Source: Nocardioides lianchengensis (GTDB lineage: Bacteria > Actinomycetota > Actinomycetes > Propionibacteriales > Nocardioidaceae). Taken from it: a stretch of DNA of 64,000 nt. The notes beneath the pieces were generated by a model. That model saw only the letters and a list, made by a program, of their open reading frames with translations, was not told the origin of the DNA and did no database searches. A program made the translations under genes and the position numbers. Each line of letters starts with the position of its first letter. Within the stretch, counting starts at the first letter, position 1. Of this stretch, positions 7,387 to 15,775 are shown piece by piece. The stretch is from contig NZ_FMZM01000002.1 in NCBI RefSeq assembly GCF_900101465.1, positions 248,001 to 312,000 on the forward strand, in the 5' to 3' direction.

Positions 7387-8445
7387 ATGTCCCTCACCCT
7401 GACCGTCGACGGCGACCGCTGGCGCGCCCACCTGCGCGCGGTCGCCGAGTCCAACCCCGGCCTGACCCCGGTCGTCAAGGGCAACGGCTACGGCTTCACG
7501 CTCGGCCGGCTCGCCCGCAAGGCCGCCTGGCTCGGGGTCGACACCATCGCCGTCGGCACGTACGACGAGCTGCCCCACGTCAGCAGCCGCTTCGACGGCG
7601 ACCTCCTCGTGCTCACGCCCTGGCGGCCGTTCGGCGCGGCCCTCGAGACCGACCCCGCCCTGGCCGACCGGATCGTGCACACCCTCGGCCGGGTCTCCGA
7701 CGTCTCCGACCTGCTGGCCCGCCAGCCCGACGCGCGCTTCGTCCTCGAGCGGACGACCAGCATGCTGCGGCACGGCCTCTCGGCCCGCGACCTCTGGGCC
7801 GCCTCCCGGGTGCTGCACGACCAGCACCCCGGCGCCCGGGTCGAGGGCATCGCCCTGCACCTGCCGCTCGCCCAGGGCTCCCACCTCTCCGAGGTCGGCC
7901 GGCTGATGAACGACGTCGTCGCCGCCGAGCTGCCGACCCGGACGATCTGGGTCAGCCACCTCACCGACGCCGAGCTCGCCCAGCTGCGGGCGTCGTACGC
8001 CGACTACGACATCCGCCCGCGGATCGGCACCGGTCTGTGGCTCGGCGACCGCGCCGCGCTGCGCGTGACCGCGACCGTGCTCGACGTGCACGAGGTCGAG
8101 CGCGGCGACGCGTTCGGGTACCGCGGCCGCACCGCGCCCAAGTCCGGCCACCTGCTGATCGTCAGCGGCGGCACGGCCCACGGCATCGGGCTCGAGGCGC
8201 CGACCGGCGACCAGAGCATCAAGGCCCGCGCCGCCACCCTGGCCCGCGGCGGCCTGGACGCGGTCGGCTTCGTGCGCTCGCCGTTCTCGATCGACGGCAA
8301 GCAGCGGCTCTTCGCCGAGCCGCCCCACATGCAGGCCTCGATGCTGTTCCTGCCCCACGGGCCCCGGGTGCCCGAGGTCGGCGAGCAGGTCGACGTGCGG
8401 GTCCGCTACACCGCGACGGCGTTCGACCGCGTCGTCGTGTCCTGA
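7387..8445 (+). CDS. Alanine racemase-like PLP protein (N-terminal barrel domain)
   Basis: This 352-residue protein belongs to the alanine-racemase fold. The PLP lysine is expected at Lys31 in VVKGNGYGF, equivalent to the VKANAYG of Alr, and a TIM-barrel body follows. The catalytic tyrosine segment of the Alr C-terminal domain is not obvious, although the C-terminal third (GDAFGYRGRTAPKSGHLLIV) is Alr-like. Substrate is unknown; D-amino-acid formation for the cell wall is the most likely role because of its tight coupling to the FemX-type gene. Its 3' end overlaps the convergent GT87 gene by 40 bp. It may not be the housekeeping alanine racemase. Confidence 0.8.
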   Translation: MSLTLTVDGDRWRAHLRAVAESNPGLTPVVKGNGYGFTLGRLARKAAWLGVDTIAVGTYDELPHVSSRFDGDLLVLTPWRPFGAALETDPALADRIVHTLGRVSDVSDLLARQPDARFVLERTTSMLRHGLSARDLWAASRVLHDQHPGARVEGIALHLPLAQGSHLSEVGRLMNDVVAAELPTRTIWVSHLTDAELAQLRASYADYDIRPRIGTGLWLGDRAALRVTATVLDVHEVERGDAFGYRGRTAPKSGHLLIVSGGTAHGIGLEAPTGDQSIKARAATLARGGLDAVGFVRSPFSIDGKQRLFAEPPHMQASMLFLPHGPRVPEVGEQVDVRVRYTATAFDRVVVS

Positions 8446-9827
8446 TCGGGCGGGACGACCTCGGCGTCGCGCCGTACCGGGTCGTGGTGCGGCAGCCAGA
8501 CGTCGCGGACGACCAGCGCGACGAGGTAGAGCTCACCGGCGAGCCGCAGGATGATCGCCATCCAGTAGAAGCCGGAGTCCCCGCCGCCGCCGGGCGCGAG
8601 GTAGCCGCCGAGGTACCACCAGACCGAGGCGAAGTAGAGGACCTCGGTGGCCTGCCAGACGATCTGGTCGCGCCAGCGCGGACGAGCCAGAACGGCGAGC
8701 GGCAGCAGCCACAGGACGTACTGCGGCGAGTAGACCTTGTTGACCAGCAGGAAGCCCGCCACGATCAGGAAGCCGAGCTGGGCGAAGCGCGGCGTCTCGG
8801 GCGCCAGCACGCCGAGCACGAACACCCCGACGCACCAGGCGCCGAAGAACAGCCACGACCACGTGTTGATGGTCGAGACGTCGACGCCGTCGGTGGCCTG
8901 CGAGATCACCAGCCAGATCGAGCCGAGGTCGGCGGCCCGCTCGGAGTTGAAGGTCCAGAACACCTTCCACTCGTCCGGTCCGGTGAGGTACGCCGGCGCG
9001 TTCGCCAGCACCCAGGCCGCGACGGCCGCGGCCGTGGTCAGCACGAAGTCGCGGACCCGCTTGTCGCACAGGCAGATGACCAGCACGGCGCCCAGCAGGA
9101 ACAGCGGGTAGAGCTTGGTCGCCGCCCCCAGGCCGATCAGCACCCCGGTCAGCACCGGTCTCTCCCGTGCCCAGGCCCAGGCCGCGCCCGCGACCAGGAC
9201 GACGGGCAGCAGGTCCCAGTTGACCAGCGCGGTCAGGGCGAGCGCGGGTGAGGCCGCGAACATCGCGGCGTCCCAGGGCCGCTTCCGGTCCACCCCCGCC
9301 AGCAGCCAGGCGGACAGCAGCACCAGGACCGCGAACCCGAGCGCGTTGACGATCACGAACGCCCGGATCTCGCGCTGGATGGTGGGGTCGCCGAAGAACT
9401 CCGAGGTGGGCCGCTGGTAGCGCTCGCCCAGGTCCGGTGAGCCGGTGATCAGGTGGGTCACGTCGGCCGTGGCCCAGGCCCAGTAGGAGATGCCGACCGG
9501 GTACTCCATCACCTCGGGGTAGCGGCCCCGGACCTCGGCGTCGTCGTCGTACGGCCAGGCCAGCTCGGCGAACCCGCGCCCGGTGTAGAGGTAGGGCAGG
9601 TCCGAGTAGCACATGTGGGTGTAGCGGGCCGTGCCGTCGGTCCAGGTGTCCTCGTAGCAGTTGCCCTTCTGGACCATCCCGAGCGCGAAGGTGAGCGCCG
9701 CGATGGCCAGCACCACCCGCACCGGCGTCCACCAGCGGTGCCCGCCCGCCCGGGTGCCGAGCGGACCGCCCACGCCGGCGCTCACCGCGGCGACGACGCC
9801 GTCGGTGCGCGTCGGCGGGACGGTCAT
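8406..9827 (-). CDS. GT87-family polyprenyl-phosphate-sugar mannosyl/glycosyltransferase, multi-pass membrane protein
   Basis: This 473-residue integral membrane protein has roughly ten hydrophobic segments (for example VRVVLAIAALTFALGMV, AFVIVNALGFAVLVLLSAWL, LGFLIVAGFLLVNKVYSP). It matches the DUF2029/GT87 mannosyltransferases (PimE-like). The early extracytoplasmic loop holds the acidic PYDDDAEVR and EYPVG segments typical of GT-C enzymes, and SPQYVLWLLPLAVL is a family hallmark. It starts at ATG 9827, which overlaps the stop of the penicillin-binding protein (ATGA), so the two are cotranscribed. It probably adds sugars from a polyprenyl phosphate donor outside the membrane; the acceptor is unknown. 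Confidence 0.85.
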   Translation of the reverse strand: MTVPPTRTDGVVAAVSAGVGGPLGTRAGGHRWWTPVRVVLAIAALTFALGMVQKGNCYEDTWTDGTARYTHMCYSDLPYLYTGRGFAELAWPYDDDAEVRGRYPEVMEYPVGISYWAWATADVTHLITGSPDLGERYQRPTSEFFGDPTIQREIRAFVIVNALGFAVLVLLSAWLLAGVDRKRPWDAAMFAASPALALTALVNWDLLPVVLVAGAAWAWARERPVLTGVLIGLGAATKLYPLFLLGAVLVICLCDKRVRDFVLTTAAAVAAWVLANAPAYLTGPDEWKVFWTFNSERAADLGSIWLVISQATDGVDVSTINTWSWLFFGAWCVGVFVLGVLAPETPRFAQLGFLIVAGFLLVNKVYSPQYVLWLLPLAVLARPRWRDQIVWQATEVLYFASVWWYLGGYLAPGGGGDSGFYWMAIILRLAGELYLVALVVRDVWLPHHDPVRRDAEVVPPDQDTTTRSNAVAV

Positions 9828-12097
9828 CGGCGACGACCTGCCGCAGACGGGTCGTCGGTGGGCGTCGGCTCGTCCGTGGGCGTCGGCGTCTCGCACGGCG
9901 GCAGCAGACCACCGCAGGACGGAGTCGGGTTGGTGGGCGTCGGCGGCGGGGCCGAGGTGGTGGGCGGCGGGGCCGAGGTGGTCGGCGGCGCGGTCGAGGG
10001 GTTGCGGGTCGGCTGACGGGTCGGCTTGTCCGACGGCTTCTTCGTCGGCTTCTTCGTGGGCGACGGCGGCGGCGTGTACGGCGCGTGCCCGGTGTCCGGT
10101 GCGTCGCCGTCGACGTAGACCGCGTCGGGCAGGTCGAGCACGTCCTCGCCCTCGAGCGCCCGGGTCATCACCTCGGTCCAGGTCTGGGCCGGGAAGGTGC
10201 CGCCGAAGAAGTTCGGCAGCCAGCCGTCGAGCGGCTCGGCGCCCTTGCCCCGGGTGTAGACGACCGAGGTGGCCAACTGCGGGGTGAAGCCGCTGAACCA
10301 GGACGACACCACGTGGTCGTCGTCGTTGGTCGACGTGCCGGTCTTGCCGGCCGCCGGGCGGTCCAGGGCGAGTGCCGCGGTGCCGGAGCCGGCCTTGACG
10401 ACCTGCTGCATGGCGTAGGAGACGTCGGCGGCGATGTCCTCGTCGAGGACCCGCTTGTCCTTCACCCGGTGGGTGTAGACCTCCTTGCCGTCCCGGTCGA
10501 CGATCTTCTCGATGAGGTACGGCTCGGCGTACACGCCCTTGTTGGCGATGGTGGCGTAGGCGGTAGCCATGTTGATCGGGCTGACCGTCGCGCTGCCGAG
10601 CGCGACGCCGACGCCGGGCTCGAGGCCGGGGGTCTTGTTGGGGAAGCCGGGTGAGCGGGTCGAGGGCGCCTTCTCCGGCGGGATCCCCATCGCGTTCATC
10701 ATCTTGATGATCTTCGCGGGCCCATTCGGGATGCTGTCGGTCAGGTCGATGAAGGCGGTGTTGATGGAGTCCTGGGTGGCCTTGATCAGGTTGACCCGGC
10801 CGTAGTCCCGGAACCCCTGGTTGTTGAAGTCGGTGTCACCCACCGTGAACGGGCTGTTGCCCTCGAAGGTGTCCTTCAGCGAGAAGCCGGCCTTGATCCC
10901 GGCCGCAAGCGCGAACGGCTTGAGGATCGAGCCGGCCTGGCCACCCGCCACGGCCCAGTTGAGCTGGGACTTCAGGTAGTCCTGGCCGCCGTAGAACCCG
11001 CGGATGGCGCCGGTGCCGGGCTCGACGCTCGCCACGCCGACGTGCAGGTTCTTGTCGCTGAAGCCCTCGGGCCGGGCCTCCTTGACGCCGGCCTGGGCCG
11101 CGTCCATGTCCTTCTTGGTCAGCGTGGTCGTCACGCGCAGGCCCTTGCCGACGACCTCGTCCTCGGAGTAGCCGAGCCGGGCCAGCTCGTTCTTGACCAT
11201 GGTCAGCATGTGGCCGCGCTGGCCGCCGTACGAGTCCTCCTTGACGACGGGCGGGAACTTCGGCAGCCGCTCCTTCGCCTTCGCGGCCTCGTCGGCCGTG
11301 ACGTAGTCGAGGCGGGTCATCGCGTCGAGGATGAAGTCGTAGCCGGCCTTGAGGTTCGTCGCGGCGTCCTCGCCGTTGGCCGGGTCGTACGCCGTCGGGT
11401 TGTTGAGCACCCGGGCGAGCACCACGGACTGGCGCAGGTTGAGCTTGCTGGCGGGCCGGCGGAAGTAGGCCTGCGCGGCGGCCTCGACGCCGTACGCACC
11501 GCGGCCGAAGTAGATGGTGTTCAGGTAGTTGGTCAGGATCTCCTTCTTGCTCTGCTGACGCTGGATCTTCAGCGAGAGGATCGCCTCCTTCACCTTGCGG
11601 GTGTAGGAGCGGTCCTGGTTGAGGTAGAGGATCTTGACGTACTGCTGGGTGATCGTGGACGCGCCCTGGGTGGAGCCGCCGGACGCGTTGCTGAACGCGG
11701 CGCGCAGGATGCCCTTGGGGTCGATGCCGCGGTCGGACCAGAAGGACTGGTTCTCCGCGGCGACCACCGCGTTCTGCAGGGTCTCCGGGATCTCGTCGAA
11801 GGAGATGATGTCGCGGTTCTGGGTGGCGAAGGTGCCGAGCTTGTCACCGTTCGCGTAGCTGACGACCGTGGTCTCGTCCTGGAACTTCTCGTTCGGCTTC
11901 GGGACGTCGATCGCCTGGTAGAGCGCGACGAACGAGCCGACCGCGAGCAGCGTGCCGACCAGCCCGACGATGCCGAACCACTTCGCGACCCGCAGCACCT
12001 TCTGCTTGCGGGTGCGGGGCGGCTTGGGGGCCTTCTTCGCCTTCTTCTGGGCGGGGCCGGCGGCCCGGCGCTTCGCATTCACGCGCGGTTGCTCCAC
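9824..12097 (-). CDS. Class A penicillin-binding protein (glycosyltransferase-transpeptidase)
   Basis: This 757-residue bifunctional peptidoglycan synthase has a Lys-rich cytoplasmic tail (1-35) and one TM segment (GIVGLVGTLLAVGSFVALY). A GT51 domain follows, with VVAAENQSFW as the catalytic Glu box and TITQQYVK and YLNTIYFGRGAYG as later motifs. The transpeptidase has Ser390 in SILK, SIN (DSINTAF) and KTGTS. The tail is a low-complexity Pro/Thr/Lys-rich region (PPPSPTKKPTKKPSDKPTRQ onwards) of about 100 residues that is likely to sit in the wall. The start is GTG. The gene lies upstream of and coupled to the GT87 gene. It corresponds to ponA-type PBPs. Confidence 0.95.
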   Translation of the reverse strand: MEQPRVNAKRRAAGPAQKKAKKAPKPPRTRKQKVLRVAKWFGIVGLVGTLLAVGSFVALYQAIDVPKPNEKFQDETTVVSYANGDKLGTFATQNRDIISFDEIPETLQNAVVAAENQSFWSDRGIDPKGILRAAFSNASGGSTQGASTITQQYVKILYLNQDRSYTRKVKEAILSLKIQRQQSKKEILTNYLNTIYFGRGAYGVEAAAQAYFRRPASKLNLRQSVVLARVLNNPTAYDPANGEDAATNLKAGYDFILDAMTRLDYVTADEAAKAKERLPKFPPVVKEDSYGGQRGHMLTMVKNELARLGYSEDEVVGKGLRVTTTLTKKDMDAAQAGVKEARPEGFSDKNLHVGVASVEPGTGAIRGFYGGQDYLKSQLNWAVAGGQAGSILKPFALAAGIKAGFSLKDTFEGNSPFTVGDTDFNNQGFRDYGRVNLIKATQDSINTAFIDLTDSIPNGPAKIIKMMNAMGIPPEKAPSTRSPGFPNKTPGLEPGVGVALGSATVSPINMATAYATIANKGVYAEPYLIEKIVDRDGKEVYTHRVKDKRVLDEDIAADVSYAMQQVVKAGSGTAALALDRPAAGKTGTSTNDDDHVVSSWFSGFTPQLATSVVYTRGKGAEPLDGWLPNFFGGTFPAQTWTEVMTRALEGEDVLDLPDAVYVDGDAPDTGHAPYTPPPSPTKKPTKKPSDKPTRQPTRNPSTAPPTTSAPPPTTSAPPPTPTNPTPSCGGLLPPCETPTPTDEPTPTDDPSAAGRRR

Positions 12098-12208
12098 GGG
12101 TCTCGTCGGGGTCTGGGGCTCTGCGGGCCGCTCACGGCCACATCAGAGGGTACGCAACTCCCCCAGGGCGCCTCATTCGCGGAAACATCCGTTCCGATGC
12201 GATGCGAA

Positions 12209-12238
12209 TTCACGTCGCGTGGATATATCGCTACGATA
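12209..12238 (+). promoter_or_regulatory. Promoter and putative operator of padR-like gene
   Basis: TTCACG (12209-12214), a 17-bp spacer and TACGAT (12232-12237) lie 7 nt before ATG 12245, so the mRNA would be leaderless. The inverted repeat TATCG-CTA-CGATA (12226-12238) covers the -10 box and is a plausible site for autoregulation by the PadR protein. Confidence 0.45.
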
Positions 12239-12244
12239 GGTCTC

Positions 12245-12832
12245 ATGGCACGTCGCGCAGAGACCATCGAGCTGGCAGTCCTCGGACTGCTGCACGAGGG
12301 TCCGATGCACGGCTACGAGCTGCGCAAGCGGCTCAACCTGATGCTCGGCTGGGGCCGGGTGCTGTCCTACGGTTCGCTCTACCCGACCCTGAAGAAGATG
12401 CTGAAGGGGTCCCTCATCGAGGAGACCACCGCCACGGTCACGCCGGTCACCCGGCGCCCGCGCATCGTCTACGAGGTCACCGAGGCCGGCACCCGTGAGT
12501 TCGAGCGTCTGATGTCGGAGGTCGGGCCCACCGCGTGGGAGGACGACAACTTCGACATCCGGTTCGCCTTCTTCGGGCGCACCGACATGGAGATCCGGCT
12601 GCGCGTCCTCGAAGGGCGCCGGATCCGGCTGCAGGAGCGGCTCGACCGCGTGCAGCGTGAGCTGAACATGACGGAGCAGGAGGTCGACCGCTACGCCGCC
12701 GAGCTGCAGCGGCACGGCGTCGAGTCCGTCGAGCGCGAGGTCCGCTGGCTCTCCGACCTCATCAACGCCGAGCGAAGTGCCGGCATGCCACCCCCCGCGG
12801 CGCCGCCGGTTCCGCCAGCACCACAGTCCTAA
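12245..12832 (+). CDS. PadR-family transcriptional regulator
   Basis: This 195-residue regulator has an N-terminal winged helix (residues 8-90: [45 protein letters not shown]) and a C-terminal coiled-coil dimerisation arm (about 105-175) as in Vir/PadR family members. A Pro-rich tail ends the protein. It lies directly upstream of inositol-phosphate synthase in the same orientation, 50 bp apart, as in other actinobacteria, so it may control inositol synthesis (inference). ATG 12245 was chosen over a much longer open frame because it starts the conserved domain and follows a promoter box. Confidence 0.93.
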   Translation: MARRAETIELAVLGLLHEGPMHGYELRKRLNLMLGWGRVLSYGSLYPTLKKMLKGSLIEETTATVTPVTRRPRIVYEVTEAGTREFERLMSEVGPTAWEDDNFDIRFAFFGRTDMEIRLRVLEGRRIRLQERLDRVQRELNMTEQEVDRYAAELQRHGVESVEREVRWLSDLINAERSAGMPPPAAPPVPPAPQS

Positions 12833-12840
12833 CAATCAAC

Positions 12841-12860
12841 GTCATTCAGCGTCATTCAGC
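12841..12860 (+). promoter_or_regulatory. Tandem direct repeat before ino1
   Basis: GTCATTCAGC occurs twice in direct tandem, 20-40 bp before the ino1 start and just upstream of its AGGAGAGGA ribosome-binding site. It may be a regulator binding site; nothing else identifies it. Confidence 0.35.
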
Positions 12861-12882
12861 CAGTGGCAGGAGAGGAATCCCG

Positions 12883-13968
12883 ATGGGTTCGGTTCGCGTA
12901 GCAATCGTGGGAGTCGGCAACTGCGCCAGCTCCCTCGTCCAGGGTGTCGAGTACTACAAGGACGCCGACCCGTCCGGCTCGGTCCCCGGGCTGATGCACG
13001 TCGCCTTCGGCGACTACCACGTCAAGGACGTCGAGTTCGTCGCGGCGTTCGACGTCGACGACCTGAAGGTCGGCAAGGACCTCTCCGAGGCCATCAACGC
13101 CTCGCAGAACAACACGATCAAGATCGCCGACGTCCCGACCCTGGGTGTCGAGGTCCAGCGCGGCCCGACGCTCGACGGCCTCGGCAAGTACTACCGCCAG
13201 ACCATCGACGAGTCCGGCGCCGAGCCGGTCGACGTCGTGCAGATCCTCAAGGACCGCCAGGTCGACGTGATGGTGTCCTACCTCCCGGTGGGCTCCGAGG
13301 ACGCCGACAAGTTCTACGCGCAGTGCGCCATCGACGCCGGCGTCGGCTTCGTCAACGCCCTGCCGGTCTTCATCGCCTCCGACCCGGTCTGGGCCAAGAA
13401 GTTCGAGGACGCGGGCGTCCCGATCGTCGGCGACGACATCAAGTCCCAGGTCGGCGCCACCATCACCCACCGCGTGATGGCGAAGCTGTTCGAGGACCGC
13501 GGCGTGGTGCTGGACCGGACCTACCAGCTCAACGTCGGCGGCAACATGGACTTCAAGAACATGCTCGAGCGCGAGCGCCTCGAGTCCAAGAAGATCTCGA
13601 AGACCCAGGCCGTCACGTCCAACCTGACCGGCGAGCTCGCGGGCAAGATCCACGACAAGAACGTCCACATCGGCCCGTCCGACCACGTCGAGTGGCTCGA
13701 CGACCGCAAGTGGGCCTACGTCCGCCTCGAAGGCCGCGCCTTCGGTGACGCCCCCCTCAACCTCGAGTACAAGCTCGAGGTCTGGGACTCGCCCAACTCC
13801 GCCGGCATCATCATCGACGCGCTCCGCGCCGCCAAGATCGCCAAGGACCGCGGCATCGGTGGCCCGATCATCAGCGCCTCGTCGTACCTCATGAAGAGCC
13901 CGCCGGTGCAGCTGCCCGACGACGAGGGTCGCCGCCGCGTCGAGGCCTTCATCGCCGGCGAGGAGTGA
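12883..13968 (+). CDS. ino1: Inositol-3-phosphate synthase
   Basis: This 361-residue actinobacterial-type myo-inositol-1-phosphate synthase converts glucose-6-phosphate to inositol-3-phosphate with NAD. It feeds phosphatidylinositol and mycothiol synthesis. The N-terminal Rossmann fold carries [16 protein letters not shown]. Other landmarks are [32 protein letters not shown] and the conserved [12 protein letters not shown]. The end includes [19 protein letters not shown] strong AGGAGAGGA site precedes the ATG. It is likely expressed with the PadR gene. A strong hairpin terminator follows at 14088-14125. Confidence 0.97.
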   Translation: MGSVRVAIVGVGNCASSLVQGVEYYKDADPSGSVPGLMHVAFGDYHVKDVEFVAAFDVDDLKVGKDLSEAINASQNNTIKIADVPTLGVEVQRGPTLDGLGKYYRQTIDESGAEPVDVVQILKDRQVDVMVSYLPVGSEDADKFYAQCAIDAGVGFVNALPVFIASDPVWAKKFEDAGVPIVGDDIKSQVGATITHRVMAKLFEDRGVVLDRTYQLNVGGNMDFKNMLERERLESKKISKTQAVTSNLTGELAGKIHDKNVHIGPSDHVEWLDDRKWAYVRLEGRAFGDAPLNLEYKLEVWDSPNSAGIIIDALRAAKIAKDRGIGGPIISASSYLMKSPPVQLPDDEGRRRVEAFIAGEE

Positions 13969-13971
13969 GCA

Positions 13972-14049
13972 GGTCCCTCGCGAGGAACGAGCGAGGGACC
14001 GTCGCGAGCGAAGGTTGAGCAAGCCCCGCGGCTGAGGAACGAAGCCGCG
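13972..14049. repeat. Dispersed palindromic repeat, copy A
   Basis: Two hairpins lie in tandem and share the same 9-nt loop GAGGAACGA. The first is GGTCCCTCGC (13972-13981) with GCGAGGGACC (13991-14000). The second is CGCGGCT (14027-14033) with AGCCGCG (14043-14049). The block is repeated, inverted and degenerate, at 55977-56046. Confidence 0.7.
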
Positions 14050-14087
14050 ACGGGCGCGTCGAAACCCACCAGCGTCAAGCGAGCACA

Positions 14088-14125
14088 GAAGCCCCGTCCG
14101 ACCAACCAGGGTCGGGCGGGGCTTC
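14088..14125. terminator. Bidirectional terminator between ino1 and HerA-like gene
   Basis: GAAGCCCCGTCCGACC pairs with the arm 14109-14125 (GGTCGG...CGGGGCTTC) around the loop AACCA, with one small asymmetry. It lies between two convergent genes and can serve both. Confidence 0.75.
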
Positions 14126-14137
14126 GCCGTTCGACGG

Positions 14138-15685
14138 TCAGCGGCGACGACCGGTGCCGAACATCCCGCGGGCGATCTCGCGGGCGGCGGTGCGAGCGAA
14201 CTGCTTGAAGGCGGACGAGCCGACGACCTGATCGACGACGCTCTTCTCCGCCTTCTTCCGCGGGGCGGGCCGAGGCTGCTCCGGACGTCGCGGGGCGGGG
14301 GCCGCCGGCTCCTCCCCGGCCTTCGCCGCACCCGCCTCGAGGCGCTTGGCGAGGAGCTCGCGGGCCGACTCACGGTCCACGGCGACGCCGTACGACGCCT
14401 GCCGCGGGCTGGCGGCCACGGTGGCGGCGAGCAGGTCGGGGTCGCAGGGGGACATCCGGGCCTGGGGCGCGCGCAGCCGGGTCCAGGCGACCGGGGTCGG
14501 GGCGCCGTCCTCGTCCATCACGGTGACGACCGCCTCGCCGGTGCCGAGGCCGGTGATGACGGCGCCGAGGTCGGCGTACCCGCTGGTGGGGTAGGTGGCG
14601 ACGGTCAGCTTCAGCGCCTGGGCGTCATTGGGGGTGTGCGCGCGCAGCGCGTGCTGGACGCGCGAGCCGAGCTGGGAGAGGACGTCGTCCGGTACGTCGG
14701 TCGGCCGCTGGGTCACGAAGAAGATGCCCACCCCCTTGGAGCGGATCAGCCGCACCGTCTGGGCGACCTGGTCGAGGAAGTCCTCGGAGGCGTCGTCGAA
14801 GAGCAGGTGCGCCTCGTCGAAGAAGAAGACCAGCTTGGGCTTCTCGACGTCGCCGACCTCGGGCAGGTCGTGGAACAGGTCGGCCAGCAGCCACATCAGG
14901 AAGGTCGAGAAGAGCGCGGGCCGGTCCTGGAGCTGGGGCAGCTCGACCAGCGAGATCACGCCCCGGCCGTCGTCGGCGAGCGTGAGCAGGTCGGCCGAGG
15001 CGAACTCGGGCTCGCCGAAGAACGCGTCGGCGCCCTGGTCCTGCAGCCCGATCAGCTCGCGCAGGATGACGCCCGCGGTGGAGGACGAGAGCCCGCCGAG
15101 CTCCTTCAGCTCGCCCTTGCCCTCGTCGCTGAGCAGGTGGCCGACGACCGCGCGCAGGTCGGCGAGGTCGAGGAGCGGCAGGCCGGCGCGGTCGGCGTAG
15201 TGGAAGACCAGGCCGAGGCTGGACTCCTGGGTGTCGTTGAGGCCGAGCACCTTGCTCAGCAGGACCGGGCCGAAGGCGCTCATGGTGACCCGCAGCGGCA
15301 CGCCCTGGCCCACCCCGCCCAGCGCGTAGAACTCCACCGGGAAGCCGGTCGCCTGCCACTGCTGGCCCAGGGTCGACGCCCGCGCGGTCAGCTTCTCGCT
15401 CGCCTCCCCCGGCTGGGCCAGCCCCGACAGGTCGCCCTTCATGTCGGCGGCGAAGACCGGGACGCCCTGCGCGCTCAGCTGCTCGGCCAGCAGCTGCAGG
15501 GTCCGGGTCTTGCCGGTGCCGGTCGCCCCGGCCACCAGGCCGTGCCGGTTGAGCATCGCCAGCGGCACCCGGACCGGCACGCCGGCGAGGCTGCCGTCCT
15601 CGAGCACCAGCCCGCCGAGCTCGAGGGCGGCGCCGTCGAAGGCGTAGCCCTCCGCCACGGCCTGGGCGATCGGGTCGTCGGTCAC
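14138..15685 (-). CDS. HerA-like/DUF853 AAA+ ATPase
   Basis: This 515-residue P-loop ATPase of the helicase HerA-like (DUF853) family has Walker A GATGTGKTRT near residue 40 and a DMKGDLSGL segment. Walker B is LVFFFDEAHLLF (about residue 225), and GIFFVTQRPTDVPD is the sensor strand. A Lys/Pro-rich linker precedes a conserved C-terminal helix. Members are often annotated as DNA double-strand-break repair helicases, but their function is poorly known. GTG 15685 is preferred: TAGGGT (15698-15693, minus strand) ends 7 nt before it, which fits a leaderless mRNA. GTG 15694 is the alternative. It is a single-gene unit. Confidence 0.88.
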   Translation of the reverse strand: MTDDPIAQAVAEGYAFDGAALELGGLVLEDGSLAGVPVRVPLAMLNRHGLVAGATGTGKTRTLQLLAEQLSAQGVPVFAADMKGDLSGLAQPGEASEKLTARASTLGQQWQATGFPVEFYALGGVGQGVPLRVTMSAFGPVLLSKVLGLNDTQESSLGLVFHYADRAGLPLLDLADLRAVVGHLLSDEGKGELKELGGLSSSTAGVILRELIGLQDQGADAFFGEPEFASADLLTLADDGRGVISLVELPQLQDRPALFSTFLMWLLADLFHDLPEVGDVEKPKLVFFFDEAHLLFDDASEDFLDQVAQTVRLIRSKGVGIFFVTQRPTDVPDDVLSQLGSRVQHALRAHTPNDAQALKLTVATYPTSGYADLGAVITGLGTGEAVVTVMDEDGAPTPVAWTRLRAPQARMSPCDPDLLAATVAASPRQASYGVAVDRESARELLAKRLEAGAAKAGEEPAAPAPRRPEQPRPAPRKKAEKSVVDQVVGSSAFKQFARTAAREIARGMFGTGRRR

Positions 15686-15714
15686 GTCCGTCACCCTACG
15701 ACCGTTCGGTTCCC

Positions 15715-15775
15715 GTCGAGTGACGGGAATTGGCTGCTCCGGACCTACCGGGGCAGCCATCTCGCGTCACTCGAC
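15715..15775 (-). terminator. Long hairpin at the end of the tRNA nucleotidyltransferase gene
   Basis: GTCGAGTGACG (15715-15725) pairs with CGTCACTCGAC (15765-15775). Inside it, GGCTGCTCCGG (15732-15742) pairs with CCGGGGCAGCC (15748-15758) with one wobble. The outer arm contains the stop codon of the gene that ends at 15767. It probably stops minus-strand transcription before the HerA-like gene. Confidence 0.6.

Noticed and set aside
11042..12244. A possible 400-codon N-terminal extension of the PadR protein
   Set aside because: It is antisense to the penicillin-binding protein, and the PadR domain starts cleanly at 12245 behind a promoter box.
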